Assembly (NCBI RefSeq): GCF_001832905.1
Contig: NZ_MKIR01000026.1
Span: forward strand, 124,001-188,000
Direction of reading: 5' to 3'
From: Floricoccus tropicus
Lineage (GTDB): Bacteria; Bacillota; Bacilli; Lactobacillales; Streptococcaceae
Length of the DNA stretch: 64,000 nucleotides
Part shown: one piece after another, positions 17,817 to 26,683 of the stretch
Numbering within the stretch: the first letter of the stretch is position 1
Layout: every line of letters begins with the position of its first letter
Position numbers and translations under genes: made by a program
The notes under the pieces: model-generated
What the model saw: only the letters and a program-made list of their open reading frames with translations
What the model was told of the DNA's origin: nothing
The model's database searches: none

Positions 17817-18166
17817 TGGAGCCGGTGGGAGTCGAACCCACGTCCAAATATCTTGCTACACAAAGGTCTACAACCATAGGCTGTGCATTAATTTAACCAT
17901 TTAACACAGACACAGCTCAACTGAGTTAACGGCTAGTCTATAAATCTCTTTTGTTAAAGCTAGACAATTTAACAACGTATCCCACTAATTTGAGAACTGG
18001 AAATTACCATGGGCGAGCAAAATCTAGTTCACGAGAGCTGGGGTTTAGGCAGCTACTGCGTAATTATTACTGTTTTTAGCAGTTATATTTTTTTTAGCAG
18101 ATTAAGGTTTGCAAATCCTAGTTGCACTTCATGCTCAATAATACCTGTCGAATCCGTAACGACCCC
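17817..18166 (-). ncRNA. ssrA: Transfer-messenger RNA (tmRNA)
   Basis: Rescues stalled ribosomes and tags their products for proteolysis. The 5' end GGGGTCG pairs with the 3' CGGCTCC in the acceptor stem, and the T-arm GGTTCGACTCCC is present. CCA is not encoded. The tag reading frame at 18045-18080 gives AKNSNNYAVAA followed by TAA, close to streptococcal tags. The length of about 350 nt is normal. Confidence 0.97.
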
Positions 18167-18184
18167 TTATTAAGCAGTAGCACT

Positions 18185-18213
18185 ATTATAACATCAAATA
18201 TCTACTTCGACAA
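18185..18213 (-). promoter_or_regulatory. ssrA promoter
   Basis: TTGTCG and TATAAT are separated by 17 bases, about 19 bases upstream of the mature 5' end and inside the end of yigZ. Confidence 0.65.
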
Positions 18214-18820
18214 ATCTTTTCTCTCCTAGACTTGTTGAAACCTTTCCGTTAAAGCTTTCGGTAATTTGGGATAAAATATCATCAACTTTATCTAAATCAA
18301 CAAAAATTGATCCAGTAATTTCAGTTGTAAACTGAGCATCAATTAATTTCAAAACTTGTGTATCGAGAAAACGATTAAGATTATCAAAAAGAGAATAATC
18401 AATGTTAATTTTAATTTCCTGTTGCTCAACGATTTTTACTAAAGGTGCCTCATCTAGAGCATGTGCAACACTCCCTGCATAAGCACGAATCAACCCTCCC
18501 GCACCTAATTTAACTCCTCCAAAATAACGGGTAACAACTGCAACCACATTAATAATTTCTCGTTTTTTTAGAACTTCAAGCATCGGAACACCTGCAGTAC
18601 CTGATGGTTCACCATCATCACTAGAACGCTGAATCTCTTGATTTTCTCCAAGAGTAAAAGCAGAACAGTTGTGATTTGCTTTGTAATGTTCTTTTTTTAT
18701 TTTATTGATAAATTCACGCGCCTCATCCTCATTTCCAACTCTTTTTAAATGACAGATAAAACGTGATTTTTTTATTTCTTCTTCGTAGACAAAATAGTCA
18801 TCTTTAATTGTAGTATTCAT
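18194..18820 (-). CDS. yigZ: YigZ/IMPACT-family protein
   Basis: A 208-residue cytosolic protein of the YigZ/YvyE family, related to the eukaryotic translation regulator IMPACT; its exact substrate is unknown. Family blocks are KKSRFICHL near 14, RSSDDGEPSGTAGVPML near 65 and VVTRYFGGVKLGAGGL near 94. The ATG has GGTAAT upstream. In streptococci it usually faces comFA directly; here ssrA and two lysins separate them. Confidence 0.93.
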   Translation of the reverse strand: MNTTIKDDYFVYEEEIKKSRFICHLKRVGNEDEAREFINKIKKEHYKANHNCSAFTLGENQEIQRSSDDGEPSGTAGVPMLEVLKKREIINVVAVVTRYFGGVKLGAGGLIRAYAGSVAHALDEAPLVKIVEQQEIKINIDYSLFDNLNRFLDTQVLKLIDAQFTTEITGSIFVDLDKVDDILSQITESFNGKVSTSLGEKRFVEVDI

Positions 18821-18953
18821 TTATTACCTCAAAATTTTCATCTGTAGTATATTCTAATATTAATTGTAGCATAAATGAAATAAAATTTATTTATTAACAT
18901 AACTTTCATTTCATTTATATGATATAATCATAAAAAAATAAAAAGGATAAAAT

Positions 18954-19394
18954 ATGAATCAATCAAAAAAGTTAGATAAATTTTTTAATATAATAGAAAA
19001 AATATTCAATTTAACAATTTTAATACTAGGTATTTTATTAGTAGGATTTTCCATAATTGGACTAATTAACCTTGGAAAAGATGCTACAATTCTATTTTTA
19101 TCATTGATTTTTTTAGGGCTTACTCTAATTTTCCAAAGTTTAAAAAAATTATTAAAAGACTTTAATAAAGCTAGTAAGAAGGTAAGAAATCAAATTGATA
19201 ATCTTTATCTTACATTTTCACTCCTTACAGGATTATCTTTTGTAGTTTTAGCATTTTATTTTTACAAAGTAGATTCTGACTCTGAGGGATTACACAGGAT
19301 TTTACCAATTGGTATTATTTTTGCCATTATGGCAATTTTAAATATCGGAATGAAAATATACGAAAAATATAACTCACAAAAAACAAAACATTAA
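18954..19394 (+). CDS. Small integral membrane protein (unrecognised)
   Basis: A 146-residue protein with four predicted membrane helices, at about 17-38, 45-62, 86-106 and 115-134, separated by a short Lys-rich loop (KKLLKDFNKASKKVRNQ). AAAAGGA precedes the ATG and a good terminator follows, so it is probably a real single-gene unit. I do not recognise the family. Confidence 0.65.
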   Translation: MNQSKKLDKFFNIIEKIFNLTILILGILLVGFSIIGLINLGKDATILFLSLIFLGLTLIFQSLKKLLKDFNKASKKVRNQIDNLYLTFSLLTGLSFVVLAFYFYKVDSDSEGLHRILPIGIIFAIMAILNIGMKIYEKYNSQKTKH

Positions 19395-19420
19395 ATTTTC
19401 CACCTATCATATACAAAATA

Positions 19421-19458
19421 AACACTGACCGAGTCAAGCTAAGTCAGTGTTTTTTTTA
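19421..19458 (+). terminator. Terminator after the small membrane protein
   Basis: AACACTGAC pairs with GTCAGTGTT and is followed by T7. Confidence 0.85.
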
Positions 19459-19525
19459 TTAATATATTTAATTTTTTCAAACCCTTCCAAGGAGAAAGGG
19501 ATATCAACCTACCAGTAAGGTTAGA

Positions 19526-19831
19526 TTATTCACCAGGAATAGGAATTGATATTTCGATAAGATTTGGGGTTTCAATTAGGCTGATATTGTCTCGATCAAT
19601 ATCAGTTTGATCAATTCTTTTATCAACAAAAAATGATTTAATTTGTTTTCTTTCATCGGGACGAATGGCACGGTGTTTATTAGAAACAACGATTTCATGA
19701 TGGCTAGGAGCCTTTGTATAAATAACGTCCGTATTACCAGCAGAATAAACTTCTACAAGTTCCGCATCTGTATTTCGCAACTGCTCTCTGACCAGACCAC
19801 GATGATTGTTGGTAACATTAATTATCTTCAT
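19526..19831 (-). CDS. DUF1827-family protein
   Basis: A 101-residue cytosolic protein conserved in lactococci and streptococci and of unknown function; NAELVEVYSAGNTD-like sequence near 20-35 (here DAELVEVYSAGNTDVIYT) is typical. The ATG at 19831 has GGAGG seven bases upstream, whereas the longer ORF start has no ribosome-binding site. It lies just downstream of tpx in the same direction. Confidence 0.75.
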   Translation of the reverse strand: MKIINVTNNHRGLVREQLRNTDAELVEVYSAGNTDVIYTKAPSHHEIVVSNKHRAIRPDERKQIKSFFVDKRIDQTDIDRDNISLIETPNLIEISIPIPGE

Positions 19832-19897
19832 ATGGTTCCTCCAGTCTTTCATGTTTATTATATCACTAGTTCTAAAATAATAAAAAAGATAAATGTA

Positions 19898-20383
19898 CTA
19901 TTTGGTTATTATTTTATCAATAGCGTCAAATAAAAGGGAATAATTAGGTTCATCAGTCATCTCATCCACAACCTCAACATAAACAATTTCACCATCTTTG
20001 ATTAAATATACACTTCTTGCTAATTTTCCAGTTTGCATTAAAAGACCATACTCTTGTCCAAAAGTGTTTGTTTCATCAGATAAAACTTCCATATCTACGC
20101 CTTCGGCGGCACACCAATTCTTTTGTTCATCAGAAGTATTGTTGGAAATTGATAGAAATTCAATTTCTGGATTCTTTGCAGCCTCTTCATTAAAATGACG
20201 TGTTTGAAGGGCACAAACTCGCGTATTTATATCCGGGAAAATACTTAAAACAATTGGTTTATCTAGTTCAGATAGGGTGATTGTATTTCCTTTTTGATCT
20301 TCTAAACTAAAGTTTGGAGCTTTTCCTTCCATAATTGGTTCTATTCTTGCTACTTCTTCCCCGTTACGTGTTATTACTTTCAT
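19898..20383 (-). CDS. tpx: Thiol peroxidase
   Basis: Atypical two-Cys peroxiredoxin that reduces lipid and hydrogen peroxides with thioredoxin. The 161 residues have the peroxidatic Cys in PDINTRVCALQTRHF near 57 and the resolving Cys in KNWCAAEG near 91; EPNYSLLFDAI at the end is typical. A strong GGAG ribosome-binding site precedes the ATG. Confidence 0.93.
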   Translation of the reverse strand: MKVITRNGEEVARIEPIMEGKAPNFSLEDQKGNTITLSELDKPIVLSIFPDINTRVCALQTRHFNEEAAKNPEIEFLSISNNTSDEQKNWCAAEGVDMEVLSDETNTFGQEYGLLMQTGKLARSVYLIKDGEIVYVEVVDEMTDEPNYSLLFDAIDKIITK

Positions 20384-20463
20384 ATCATTCTCCTTTTACT
20401 AAATATTCTAACTATATTTATATTATATAAGAAAAATAATCATTTTACCCATATCTTGTTTAT

Positions 20464-20490
20464 AAAAAAAGAAGGCATGTTAGCCTCTTT
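20464..20490 (-). terminator. Terminator of the amino acid ABC operon
   Basis: AAAGAGGC and GCCTTCTTT arms around a six-base loop, followed by a T-run on the minus strand. Confidence 0.75.
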
Positions 20491-20492
20491 AA

Positions 20493-21305
20493 TTATTTCG
20501 GGTATACATCCTTGCCAAACCATTTATCTGAAATCTTTTGAAAATCACCTAATTCGTGTAATTCTTTAACAGCCTTATTAATATTTTCTACTAAAGTTTT
20601 ATCATCTTTACGTGCTCCAACGGCAAAATTTTCTGGCGTGTATTCAGTTTCAATAATGTTGTAATCTTTTATTTCGTTATTTTTATTCAAATAATATTCA
20701 GCATATACATCATCAATCAATAAGCCGTCAATACGTCCACTTTTTAGATCTAGAAGAGCTTCATTGAAGCCCTCATATAAAGTTGCATCATTATTTTTTA
20801 CGATATCTTGAAGGACTTCTGGAGCTCCTGTAAAGGCATCGTAACCACTTGACCCATCTTGTGCACCAAGAACCTTGTTCTTCATGTCTTTGACACTTGT
20901 GATATTTGATGATTTCTTAGTAACTAATACTTGTTTATTAGCCATGTAAGGTTTTGTGAAAAGAACTTGTTTTTCCCTTTGGGGTGTAATTGAATAACCA
21001 TTCCAGATTAAATCTATACTTCCATTTTTCAATTCAGTTTCTTTCATTGACCAATCAATTGGCTGCATCTTAACTTTAATATCGTATTTTTTAAATACAG
21101 CATTAGCAAGATCAATGTCAAATCCAACATTATTGCCTGATTCATCTTTGAATCCCATTGGAACAAATGTGTTATCAAAACCTATAACTACTTCTTTTTT
21201 GTCCTCAATTTTCTTCCAACCGTCGGCTTTTTCTTCTTTTTTTCCACATGAAACTAAAAATAAAGTTGTTAAAAGTAAACTAAAAATTGTTAAAAATTTC
21301 TTCAT
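20493..21305 (-). CDS. Amino acid ABC transporter substrate-binding lipoprotein
   Basis: A 270-residue family 3 solute-binding protein. The lipobox LVSC is at about residues 17-20 after a hydrophobic signal, so the mature protein is lipid-anchored outside the membrane. GFDIDLANAV, IDWSMKETEL and YTPENFAVG are typical of polar amino acid receptors. The ATG at 21305 has GGAGGA seven bases upstream. It is last in a permease-ATPase-receptor operon. Substrate not determined (cystine, glutamine or similar possible). Confidence 0.92.
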   Translation of the reverse strand: MKKFLTIFSLLLTTLFLVSCGKKEEKADGWKKIEDKKEVVIGFDNTFVPMGFKDESGNNVGFDIDLANAVFKKYDIKVKMQPIDWSMKETELKNGSIDLIWNGYSITPQREKQVLFTKPYMANKQVLVTKKSSNITSVKDMKNKVLGAQDGSSGYDAFTGAPEVLQDIVKNNDATLYEGFNEALLDLKSGRIDGLLIDDVYAEYYLNKNNEIKDYNIIETEYTPENFAVGARKDDKTLVENINKAVKELHELGDFQKISDKWFGKDVYPK

Positions 21306-21306
21306 A

Positions 21307-21942
21307 CTAATCCTCCTTTGAATTAACTGCAAGTATTGTATCGGCTATGGTTTCAGCAAATTGCATATCATGGGTTACAACTATTTGTGTCATTCCAGCT
21401 ACCTTATTAGCTAGGATTAATTCAGCAACTTGATCTCGAAGTCCTGGATCAAGCGCACTTGTTGGTTCGTCATATCCAATAATCTTAGGATCAATCATCA
21501 TGGCACGCGCTAGCGCTACCCTTTGTTTTTGACCACCAGATAAGGCATAGGGATATAAATCTTTTTGTTCAAATATACCTAAGTCAAATAGAAGACTTTC
21601 TGCCTTAGATACTGCATCAACTTTACTCATATTCATTGTCTGAATCGGACTTAAAGTTAGATTATCAATAATTGTCATATTAGGGAAAAGTTGAAAATCC
21701 TGAAAAACAAAACCCAAGATGTTTCCCCTTACATAGCCATCATGAGAAATTTTTTCCCCATTATAAATGACTTCCCCACTATCAATCGATTCAAGCCCAA
21801 CAAGCATTCTAAGTAGAGTGGTTTTACCACCACCACTTGGTCCTACAATCGCTAAAAGTTCTTTGTCTTCAACTAATAAATTAAAATTTTCAAAGATAAC
21901 TTTATCGCCAAATTTTTTACAAATATTTTTTAATTCTAGCAT
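21307..21942 (-). CDS. Amino acid ABC transporter ATP-binding protein
   Basis: A 211-residue ATPase of the polar amino acid uptake family. Walker A GPSGGGKT is at about 34-41, the Q-loop GFVFQDFQL near 77, the signature LSGGQKQR near 129 and Walker B IIGYDEPTSALDP near 148. It lacks about 30 C-terminal residues relative to typical GlnQ (about 240). It lies between the permease and receptor genes, with one base between its stop and the next ATG. Confidence 0.93.
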   Translation of the reverse strand: MLELKNICKKFGDKVIFENFNLLVEDKELLAIVGPSGGGKTTLLRMLVGLESIDSGEVIYNGEKISHDGYVRGNILGFVFQDFQLFPNMTIIDNLTLSPIQTMNMSKVDAVSKAESLLFDLGIFEQKDLYPYALSGGQKQRVALARAMMIDPKIIGYDEPTSALDPGLRDQVAELILANKVAGMTQIVVTHDMQFAETIADTILAVNSKED

Positions 21943-21962
21943 CTCACCTTCTCCAATCTCAA

Positions 21963-22610
21963 TTATTTATAGAAATCAAATTTCTTTTCGATTCTCTTAG
22001 ATAATAGTGTTAACAATCCTATTAGAACCAAATAAATTAATGATACGACTATCATTGGAATCAAAGTCACATCTCGGCTCATAGCAATTTTACCTGCTCG
22101 AAGTAAGTCTCCCAAACCAACAACGTATACCAATGAAGAATCTTTTACTAAATTAATAATTTCATTAAAAATACTTGGTAAAACGATTTTTACGACTTGG
22201 GGTAATACAACGAAACGTGCTGTTTGCCATTTATTTAACTGTAAAACTTCAGCAGCCTCAATCTGTCCTTGAGGAATTGCTTGGAGTCCTCCACGGAAGA
22301 TTTCAGCAAAGTATGCTGCATAATTAAGCACAAAAGCTAAAATAGCAGCTGGCATTCTATCTAGTGTTATACCCACCATTGGTAGTGCATAAAATATAAT
22401 AATTAATTGTACTAATAAAGGGGTACCACGCATTAGCCAAACGTAAATATTTGTCAATAAGCGTACTGGGAAAAATTTAACTCTTAATAAAAATGCAACT
22501 ATCATCCCTAACGGTATTGATAAAATCAATGTTATTGCAAAAACTTGTAAGGTAGTATTCAAGCCTGATAATAGTTGAGGGAGTATTTCTGATATATACT
22601 GCATAGTCAC
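21963..22610 (-). CDS. Amino acid ABC transporter permease
   Basis: A 215-residue inner membrane protein with about five helices and the HisM/GlnP permease motif EVLQLNKWQTARFVVLPQ near 145-162. It is first in the three-gene operon. A GGAGG ribosome-binding site precedes the start. Confidence 0.92.
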   Translation of the reverse strand: MTMQYISEILPQLLSGLNTTLQVFAITLILSIPLGMIVAFLLRVKFFPVRLLTNIYVWLMRGTPLLVQLIIIFYALPMVGITLDRMPAAILAFVLNYAAYFAEIFRGGLQAIPQGQIEAAEVLQLNKWQTARFVVLPQVVKIVLPSIFNEIINLVKDSSLVYVVGLGDLLRAGKIAMSRDVTLIPMIVVSLIYLVLIGLLTLLSKRIEKKFDFYK

Positions 22611-22715
22611 CTCCTTAAAAATATAGTGTTATAATTATACAAATTTTTAGATATTATTGCAAGGTATACCAATTCTTATTTTATAGCAATTCTTTATTTT
22701 ATATACTTATTTTGA

Positions 22716-22721
22716 TATAAT
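22716..22721 (+). promoter_or_regulatory. -10 element placing transcription start at the cyclophilin ATG
   Basis: TGATATAAT, with the -10 TATAAT at 22716-22721, is followed six bases later by the ATG at 22728. There is no ribosome-binding site between, so the mRNA may be leaderless. Confidence 0.5.
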
Positions 22722-22727
22722 ATGCCC

Positions 22728-23543
22728 ATGGAAAATAAGAAAAAAAATAATAATTTAGGCATCATTATTGGTGCCATTGTCGCTCTAATTGCTATATTTG
22801 GTCTTGTTTACTTTGCAAACAAAGGAGAGAAAAAAGAAAGCACAAAAAGTGCAGAATCATCAAGTACCAAAACTACTACTAGTAAAGAAGACTTAGAAAA
22901 AGTTGATTTACCTCAATTATCAGACAAGGTTTCTGATGATGAAGCAGAGGTTAAGATGATTACCGAAGAAGGTGATATCACAATCAAACTGTTCCCTAAA
23001 TATGCGCCACTTGCAGTTGAAAACTTTTTGACGCACTCTAAAAAAGGATATTATAACGGAGTTGAATTTTTCAGAGTTGTGAAAGACTTTATGATTCAAG
23101 GTGGAGATCCTAAGAACAGTGGTACAGGTGGGGAGTCAATTTGGAATGGTAAAGATGCAAGTATTGACCCAGGGACTGGATTCCGTAACGAAGTATCTAA
23201 TCATCTTTTCCACTTAAGAGGTGCCCTATCAATGGCTAATGCCGGAGCTGATACAAATGGAAGTCAATTCTTTATTGTACAAAATCCTAAGGATATGAGT
23301 GATGGGTTGCTATACGATGAATTTCCTACAAAGATTATAGACGCATATAAAAATGGTGGTGTTCCTAGTCTGGACAAAAACTATTCTGTCTTCGGACAAG
23401 TAGTTTCAGGAATGGATGTGGTTGATAAAATTGCTAATGGAGAAACTACAGCAAATAGTTCTGGGAATGAAAAATCAAAACCAGTTAACCCAGTAAAAAT
23501 TAAATCAATTGAAGTCATCAAAGATTATGATTTTAAAAAATAG
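22728..23543 (+). CDS. Membrane-anchored cyclophilin-type peptidyl-prolyl isomerase
   Basis: Catalyses cis-trans isomerisation of proline bonds, helping secreted proteins fold. One N-terminal helix (about 10-28 from MENKKK) without a lipobox Cys points to a membrane anchor with the enzyme outside. The catalytic domain has FFRVVKDFMIQGGDP, ALSMANAGADTNGSQFFI and VFGQVVSGMDVVDKIA. A Ser/Thr/Lys-rich linker follows the helix. Streptococcal relatives such as SlrA are lipoproteins, unlike this one. An ATG two codons earlier falls next to the -10, so I chose 22728. Confidence 0.93.
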   Translation: MENKKKNNNLGIIIGAIVALIAIFGLVYFANKGEKKESTKSAESSSTKTTTSKEDLEKVDLPQLSDKVSDDEAEVKMITEEGDITIKLFPKYAPLAVENFLTHSKKGYYNGVEFFRVVKDFMIQGGDPKNSGTGGESIWNGKDASIDPGTGFRNEVSNHLFHLRGALSMANAGADTNGSQFFIVQNPKDMSDGLLYDEFPTKIIDAYKNGGVPSLDKNYSVFGQVVSGMDVVDKIANGETTANSSGNEKSKPVNPVKIKSIEVIKDYDFKK

Positions 23544-23544
23544 A

Positions 23545-23590
23545 GAAAAAACCAGTTAGCCAACAACAACGGCTCACTGGTTTTTTCTTC
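23545..23590. terminator. Bidirectional terminator between cyclophilin and mgtE
   Basis: AAAAAACCAGTTAGCC pairs with GGCTCACTGGTTTTTT, with one mismatch, giving T-runs on both strands between convergent genes. Confidence 0.88.
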
Positions 23591-23596
23591 GAAATT

Positions 23597-24961
23597 CTAA
23601 TTGAAATAATGTATAAATAATGATGCTATGTTGAAATATATGAAAACACTTGTCAAATCACTCATAGTAGAAATAAAGGGACCACTGGCAACTGCTGGAT
23701 CAAATCCTAATTTCTCCATAAGTATGGGAATAAGACTCCCTGCAAGGTTTGCGACTGTAATAGCGCAAAACATTGCAGTCCCAACCGCTATTCCTAGAAT
23801 CATATTATGTTTCCAGATACTAACAACTATAAAAATAGTGATACCAGTAACAAGCCCTGTAATCAACCCAGTTATTAGTTCTGATAAAATCATAGTCATT
23901 AAACTATTTTTTTTATCCTCATCACGAATTGCTAGACGTCGTACTGCAACCGCTAAAGATTGAGTTCCTGCATTCCCTGCAGTACCTGTAATTAATGAGA
24001 TAAAAACAGCAAGAATGCTAGCTTTTGACACCAAACTATCAAAATGATTAATAAGGCTGGCAGTTCCCATTCCTAAAAATAGAAGAGCAATTAGCCATGG
24101 TAAACGTTTTGAAGCTGCTTGCCATGGGTTTTGGCTTACATCTTCCGTATCAACCCCTGCAAGTCCCGAATAGTCGCTAGCTGCTTCTTCATCGATTACG
24201 TCAATGATATCATCGACTGTTACAATACCTATAAGCTTATTGTCCGTATCAACAACTGGTATTGCAAGTAGATCATAGTCACGGAAATATTGAGCAATCT
24301 TTTCTTGATCCTCATTTACATCAAGTTTAATGATGTGGTCATTATAAATATCGCTGATTAAAGTATCATCATGACTTGTAATAAGTGCACGTAAGCTGAT
24401 TACACCTAATAGCCGATTCTGTGAATCAATTACATATACATAATAAATTGTTTCAGCTTCTTCAGCCTGTGCCTTCAAAACAGTCATTGCTGAGCGGACT
24501 GTTTGATTTGCGACAATCGAAACGAATTCTGTGGTCATAATCGCCCCAGCAGTTTCATCGTCGTAGTGAAGTATGCGTTTAACCTCCGTCGACTCTTCAG
24601 CATCCATACTATCAAGAATTTCCTTCATGGTTTCTGGTTCTAAGTTAGCAAGTAGGTCGGCAGCATTATCCGAATAAATTGAGTCAAAAATTTCACCCAA
24701 ATATTCCTTACTCATTTCGTCAACAAAAGGATTAATATCAATATCATCTGAATCAAAAAGGTCAAAGATATCAGCAATTTCTTTAGGACTCATAAGATTA
24801 TAAAACTCTAATCTCTCCACTGGATCCAAAGAAAGGAAAAATCTACTTTGATCATACAAGTGATGATTTAGAAATGATTCACGGAATTCGTTTATCTCAT
24901 TATTTTTTAGAAGTTCTTTAAGTTGAACAAAATTTTTCTCAAAATTTATTTCTTCATTCAT
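23597..24961 (-). CDS. mgtE: Magnesium transporter MgtE
   Basis: Mg2+-gated magnesium channel of 454 residues. A helical N domain (about 1-130) and two CBS domains (about 140-260, DNKLIGIVTVDDIIDVIDE near the end) sense Mg2+ in the cytosol. The pore has five helices from about 290; ITGTAGNAGTQSLAVAVR holds the conserved pore motif. Its start overlaps the end of the pseudouridine synthase gene, so it is the last gene of the relQ-nadK-rlu unit. Confidence 0.95.
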   Translation of the reverse strand: MNEEINFEKNFVQLKELLKNNEINEFRESFLNHHLYDQSRFFLSLDPVERLEFYNLMSPKEIADIFDLFDSDDIDINPFVDEMSKEYLGEIFDSIYSDNAADLLANLEPETMKEILDSMDAEESTEVKRILHYDDETAGAIMTTEFVSIVANQTVRSAMTVLKAQAEEAETIYYVYVIDSQNRLLGVISLRALITSHDDTLISDIYNDHIIKLDVNEDQEKIAQYFRDYDLLAIPVVDTDNKLIGIVTVDDIIDVIDEEAASDYSGLAGVDTEDVSQNPWQAASKRLPWLIALLFLGMGTASLINHFDSLVSKASILAVFISLITGTAGNAGTQSLAVAVRRLAIRDEDKKNSLMTMILSELITGLITGLVTGITIFIVVSIWKHNMILGIAVGTAMFCAITVANLAGSLIPILMEKLGFDPAVASGPFISTMSDLTSVFIYFNIASLFIHYFN

Positions 24962-25835
24962 TGATTAAATTCCTCATATCTTCTGGAAGATTTGCTTCTA
25001 ATTTTATTTTTTCATTTGTGAAAGGATGAATAAATTCCAATGAATGGCAATGCAAGGCCTGTCTTTGAATTTTATTTATACTTCCACCATATAAGTCATC
25101 TCCCAACAAAGGAGCTCCCAAGTGTGAAAAATGAACCCTGATTTGATGAGTTCTACCCGTATGAAGTTTGATATCTAGAAGCGAAGTATCATCTTTCTTT
25201 TCAAGTAGTTTATAACTAGTATGTGCTTGTTTCCCACTTTCAGCAACACAACGTTTAATAATACTTCCTTCTTCTCTATCAATGGGAAGAATTATCTCCC
25301 CTTCTTTTTCAAGCATGTCCGAAGATTCAACAAGAGCATAGTATTTCTTTTCAATTGTTCTATCTTGCAACATTTTATCCATATGTGAATGTGCAAAACC
25401 ATGTTTTGCAAACATCATAAGACCTGATGTATCTCTGTCTAAACGCGTTACAATATGAACTTTTTTGTTCTCATAATTTTGTCTAATCAGGTAATCTTGA
25501 ACAAAATTTGAGATAGTATTATTAGGATGAACTGAACTTGTCACACTTGCAAATCTTGCTGGTTTGTTAATTACTAAGAAATGTTCATCTTCGAAGATAA
25601 CATCAAGTGGATATTTTTGCGCCAGCAGTTTTTCAGAAGGATTTTCAGAAGGTATTGTTATTTCAACAGTATCTCCACTATTAACCATGTGCGTTACAAT
25701 TTCTTCCTGCCCATTAACAAGGATTAAACCCCCAGCAAACTTTATTTTAGCTAGAAGTCGTTTTGAAATTCCCTTTTGAGCCAAAAATGTTTTTATTTTA
25801 ATGTTATCTTGCTCAACTTCATAGGTAAATTTCAT
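24954..25835 (-). CDS. RluA-family 23S rRNA pseudouridine synthase
   Basis: A 293-residue RluA/RluD-type enzyme that converts uridine to pseudouridine in RNA. A partial S4-like N-terminus (KRLLAKIKFAGGLILVNG) is followed by the catalytic VTRLDRDTSGLMMFAKH near 130, which contains the conserved Asp, and by LHTGRTHQIRVHFSHLGAPLLGD in interrupted family form near 220. It is third in the relQ-nadK-rlu-mgtE unit, an order shared with streptococci. Target site not determined. Confidence 0.92.
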   Translation of the reverse strand: MKFTYEVEQDNIKIKTFLAQKGISKRLLAKIKFAGGLILVNGQEEIVTHMVNSGDTVEITIPSENPSEKLLAQKYPLDVIFEDEHFLVINKPARFASVTSSVHPNNTISNFVQDYLIRQNYENKKVHIVTRLDRDTSGLMMFAKHGFAHSHMDKMLQDRTIEKKYYALVESSDMLEKEGEIILPIDREEGSIIKRCVAESGKQAHTSYKLLEKKDDTSLLDIKLHTGRTHQIRVHFSHLGAPLLGDDLYGGSINKIQRQALHCHSLEFIHPFTNEKIKLEANLPEDMRNLINE

Positions 25836-25855
25836 ATTTCTTCCTTATCTAAAAT

Positions 25856-26683
25856 CTAATTTACATCACCAATAAAGGACTCCTGTACCCTTTTCCAGAA
25901 AGAGCTATGACGTCCACCAAGGAAACGGACCACTGTTCCATCTAGTGAATACTCTAATCCAGCTAAATTGGTAAATTTATATTCTAATCTATCAATGGTA
26001 AGGCTATAATCAAGCGCCTTATCCAAATTCAAAATAATATTTTCATCTTCAGTTACTACCACTGGTGCCCCTAAAGTTCGATAAACACGGTTGTTGAGCG
26101 AAGCAATCTCTGCCATCTGCATGACTTTTAGTCCGGGGTGTAATACCGCACCGCCAATAGATTTATTATAAGCTGTACTTCCAGTTGGTGTTGAAATTGA
26201 AAGCCCATCTCCTCTAAATCTTTCAAAAAGAAAATTTGAAATAAAGACATCAGCGACAAGTGTTCTACTTAGACGTCGGACGGTTGATTCATTAAGTGCA
26301 TATTTCTCAAAAATTTGACCATCAGCCATGACAGCCTTCATCTTTAAAACAGGGTAGGCTACAGAATTTTTCGGGTCCTCATTTACTATTGCCTCAACAA
26401 GTTCTTCAACCTCACTACATAGATAGTCTGTGTAGAAACCAAGATGCCCCGTATGAACTCCAACAAAGCGTATTGTATCCAAACGTCTACCATATGTGTG
26501 AACTGCCTCTAAGAGCGTCCCATCGCCCCCAATAGAGATCACGATATCAGGAGTTTTTGGATCAACCTCAATTCGTTTGACCTTTAATTTTTTACGAATT
26601 TTCTTCTCAACATCTACAGATTCTGCTGACCCACTTGATACAAAAGCAACTCTTTTACCATCTGTAATATTCATCATTGTCAT
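25856..26683 (-). CDS. nadK: NAD kinase
   Basis: Phosphorylates NAD to NADP. The 275 residues have SIGGDGTLLEAVH near 51, the ALNESTVRR motif near 129 and GDGLSISTPTGSTAYNKS near 160. It overlaps the end of relQ by about 29 bases. Two further in-frame ATGs lie within the first four codons; the GGAG upstream suits the first. Confidence 0.95.
   Translation of the reverse strand: MTMMNITDGKRVAFVSSGSAESVDVEKKIRKKLKVKRIEVDPKTPDIVISIGGDGTLLEAVHTYGRRLDTIRFVGVHTGHLGFYTDYLCSEVEELVEAIVNEDPKNSVAYPVLKMKAVMADGQIFEKYALNESTVRRLSRTLVADVFISNFLFERFRGDGLSISTPTGSTAYNKSIGGAVLHPGLKVMQMAEIASLNNRVYRTLGAPVVVTEDENIILNLDKALDYSLTIDRLEYKFTNLAGLEYSLDGTVVRFLGGRHSSFWKRVQESFIGDVN

Noticed and set aside
15874-18166. Prophage or integrated island at ssrA
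   Set aside because: No integrase, structural, holin or replication genes, and no second copy of the tmRNA 3' end was seen; only the two lysins hint at it.
22611-22715. Riboswitch or T-box upstream of the amino acid ABC operon
   Set aside because: The gap is too short and no conserved T-box or riboswitch motif was recognisable.
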